The translations under genes and the position numbers were made by a program. From the NCBI GenBank assembly GCA_026391235.1, contig JAPLDV010000552.1, positions 1 to 6,933 of the forward strand: a DNA stretch of 6,933 nt, given 5' to 3'. The notes beneath the pieces were generated by a model. That model searched no databases, was not told the DNA's origin, and saw only the letters and a program-made list of their open reading frames with translations. Of this stretch, positions 6,715 through 6,933 are shown piece after piece (the first letter of the stretch is position 1; each line of letters begins with the position of its first letter). This DNA is from Bacteroidia bacterium (GTDB taxonomy: Bacteria; Bacteroidota; Bacteroidia; Bacteroidales; UBA12481).

Positions 6715-6933
6715 ATGATGAACAAAAGAAATGCATTGGCCGTCCTGATAACGGTTCTTTCGATCCTTCCTGCCCGGCCGCAGGGTTACAGTGACGGCAG
6801 ACCTGCGGCAACGCTCAGGATGGACGCAAAGGACTACGGCATCGTACTCCGGTACGGCGACGGCCCCGGAGACTGCGATCTTATGGGTGCCCGGGATGTC
6901 TGGGTTTTCGAATCTGACGGTACCTACTATATG
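6715..6933 (+). CDS. Secreted GH43/GH117-like glycosidase, N-terminal part (runs off the window; continues at base 1 if circular)
   Basis: Two ATGs in tandem (6715 and 6718) open a frame with a Sec signal peptide: Asn-Lys-Arg start, hydrophobic core ALAVLITVLSIL, cleavage probably near ARPQG. The mature protein then opens with YSDGRPA and reaches the first propeller blade GARDVWVF. There are 73 codons to the edge. From 6793 onward the DNA is identical to 1-141, so this is the same gene that opens the window, and it supplies the 26 codons missing there. No clear Shine-Dalgarno precedes it, which is common in Bacteroidota. The 23-base gap from the upstream isomerase gene fits an operon acting on the same carbohydrate. 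Confidence 0.8.
   Translation, partial: MMNKRNALAVLITVLSILPARPQGYSDGRPAATLRMDAKDYGIVLRYGDGPGDCDLMGARDVWVFESDGTYYM
6793..6933 (+). repeat. Terminal direct repeat, right copy (identical to 1-141)
   Basis: This is the second copy of the terminal overlap. Removing it gives a 6,792-bp circle in which the glycosidase reads from its signal peptide at 6715 into base 1 without interruption. Confidence 0.95.

Noticed and set aside
1..6933. Plasmid or phage genome with direct terminal repeats.
   Set aside because: No replication, mobilisation, structural or recombination gene is present, and the repeat length and position inside a coding sequence match a k-mer overlap.

Overview
The window reads as a piece of a Bacteroidota chromosome, probably Bacteroidales-like. 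The gene families, the twin-arginine leader on a sugar isomerase-like protein, weak ribosome binding sites and a TAnnTTTG-type -7 box all fit that phylum. No 16S or other marker is present, so the phylum is an inference. The first 141 bases (1-141) are repeated exactly as the last 141 (6793-6933), so this is the linearised form of a circular assembly path of 6,792 bp. The ends fall inside one gene and join in frame.

Layout, left to right. 1-1791 (+) is one open frame. Its first part is a secreted five-bladed beta-propeller glycosidase (GH43/GH117-like) and its last part is the back two-thirds of a DEAD-box RNA helicase; the two meet near 753-757. 1815-3018 (-) is a two-domain AcvB/VirJ-type serine hydrolase, broken near 2661-2667 into two reading frames by what looks like an internal deletion in the first domain. 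3011-5632 (-) is a complete MprF/LpiA-type aminoacyl-phosphatidylglycerol synthase and flippase. It overlaps the hydrolase gene by 8 bases, so the two form an operon. 5633-5812 is the divergent promoter region. 5813-6691 (+) is a complete exported sugar phosphate isomerase/epimerase-like TIM-barrel protein. 6715-6933 (+) is the true start and signal peptide of the glycosidase, running off the right edge and continuing at position 1 if the circle is closed.

Two functional themes are present. The mprF-virJ pair should set the level of aminoacylated phosphatidylglycerol in the membrane: synthesis and flipping by MprF, periplasmic removal by the AcvB/VirJ hydrolase. The isomerase-like protein and the glycosidase look like part of an exported carbohydrate-use cluster.

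The main oddity is structural. The circle has no replication, mobilisation, phage or recombinase gene. It is closed by a junction that cuts both a glycosidase and a helicase, and a second junction disrupts virJ. The likely causes are a tandem duplication, an excised chromosomal circle, or chimeric molecules assembled into a false circle. I see no convincing new defence or mobile system.
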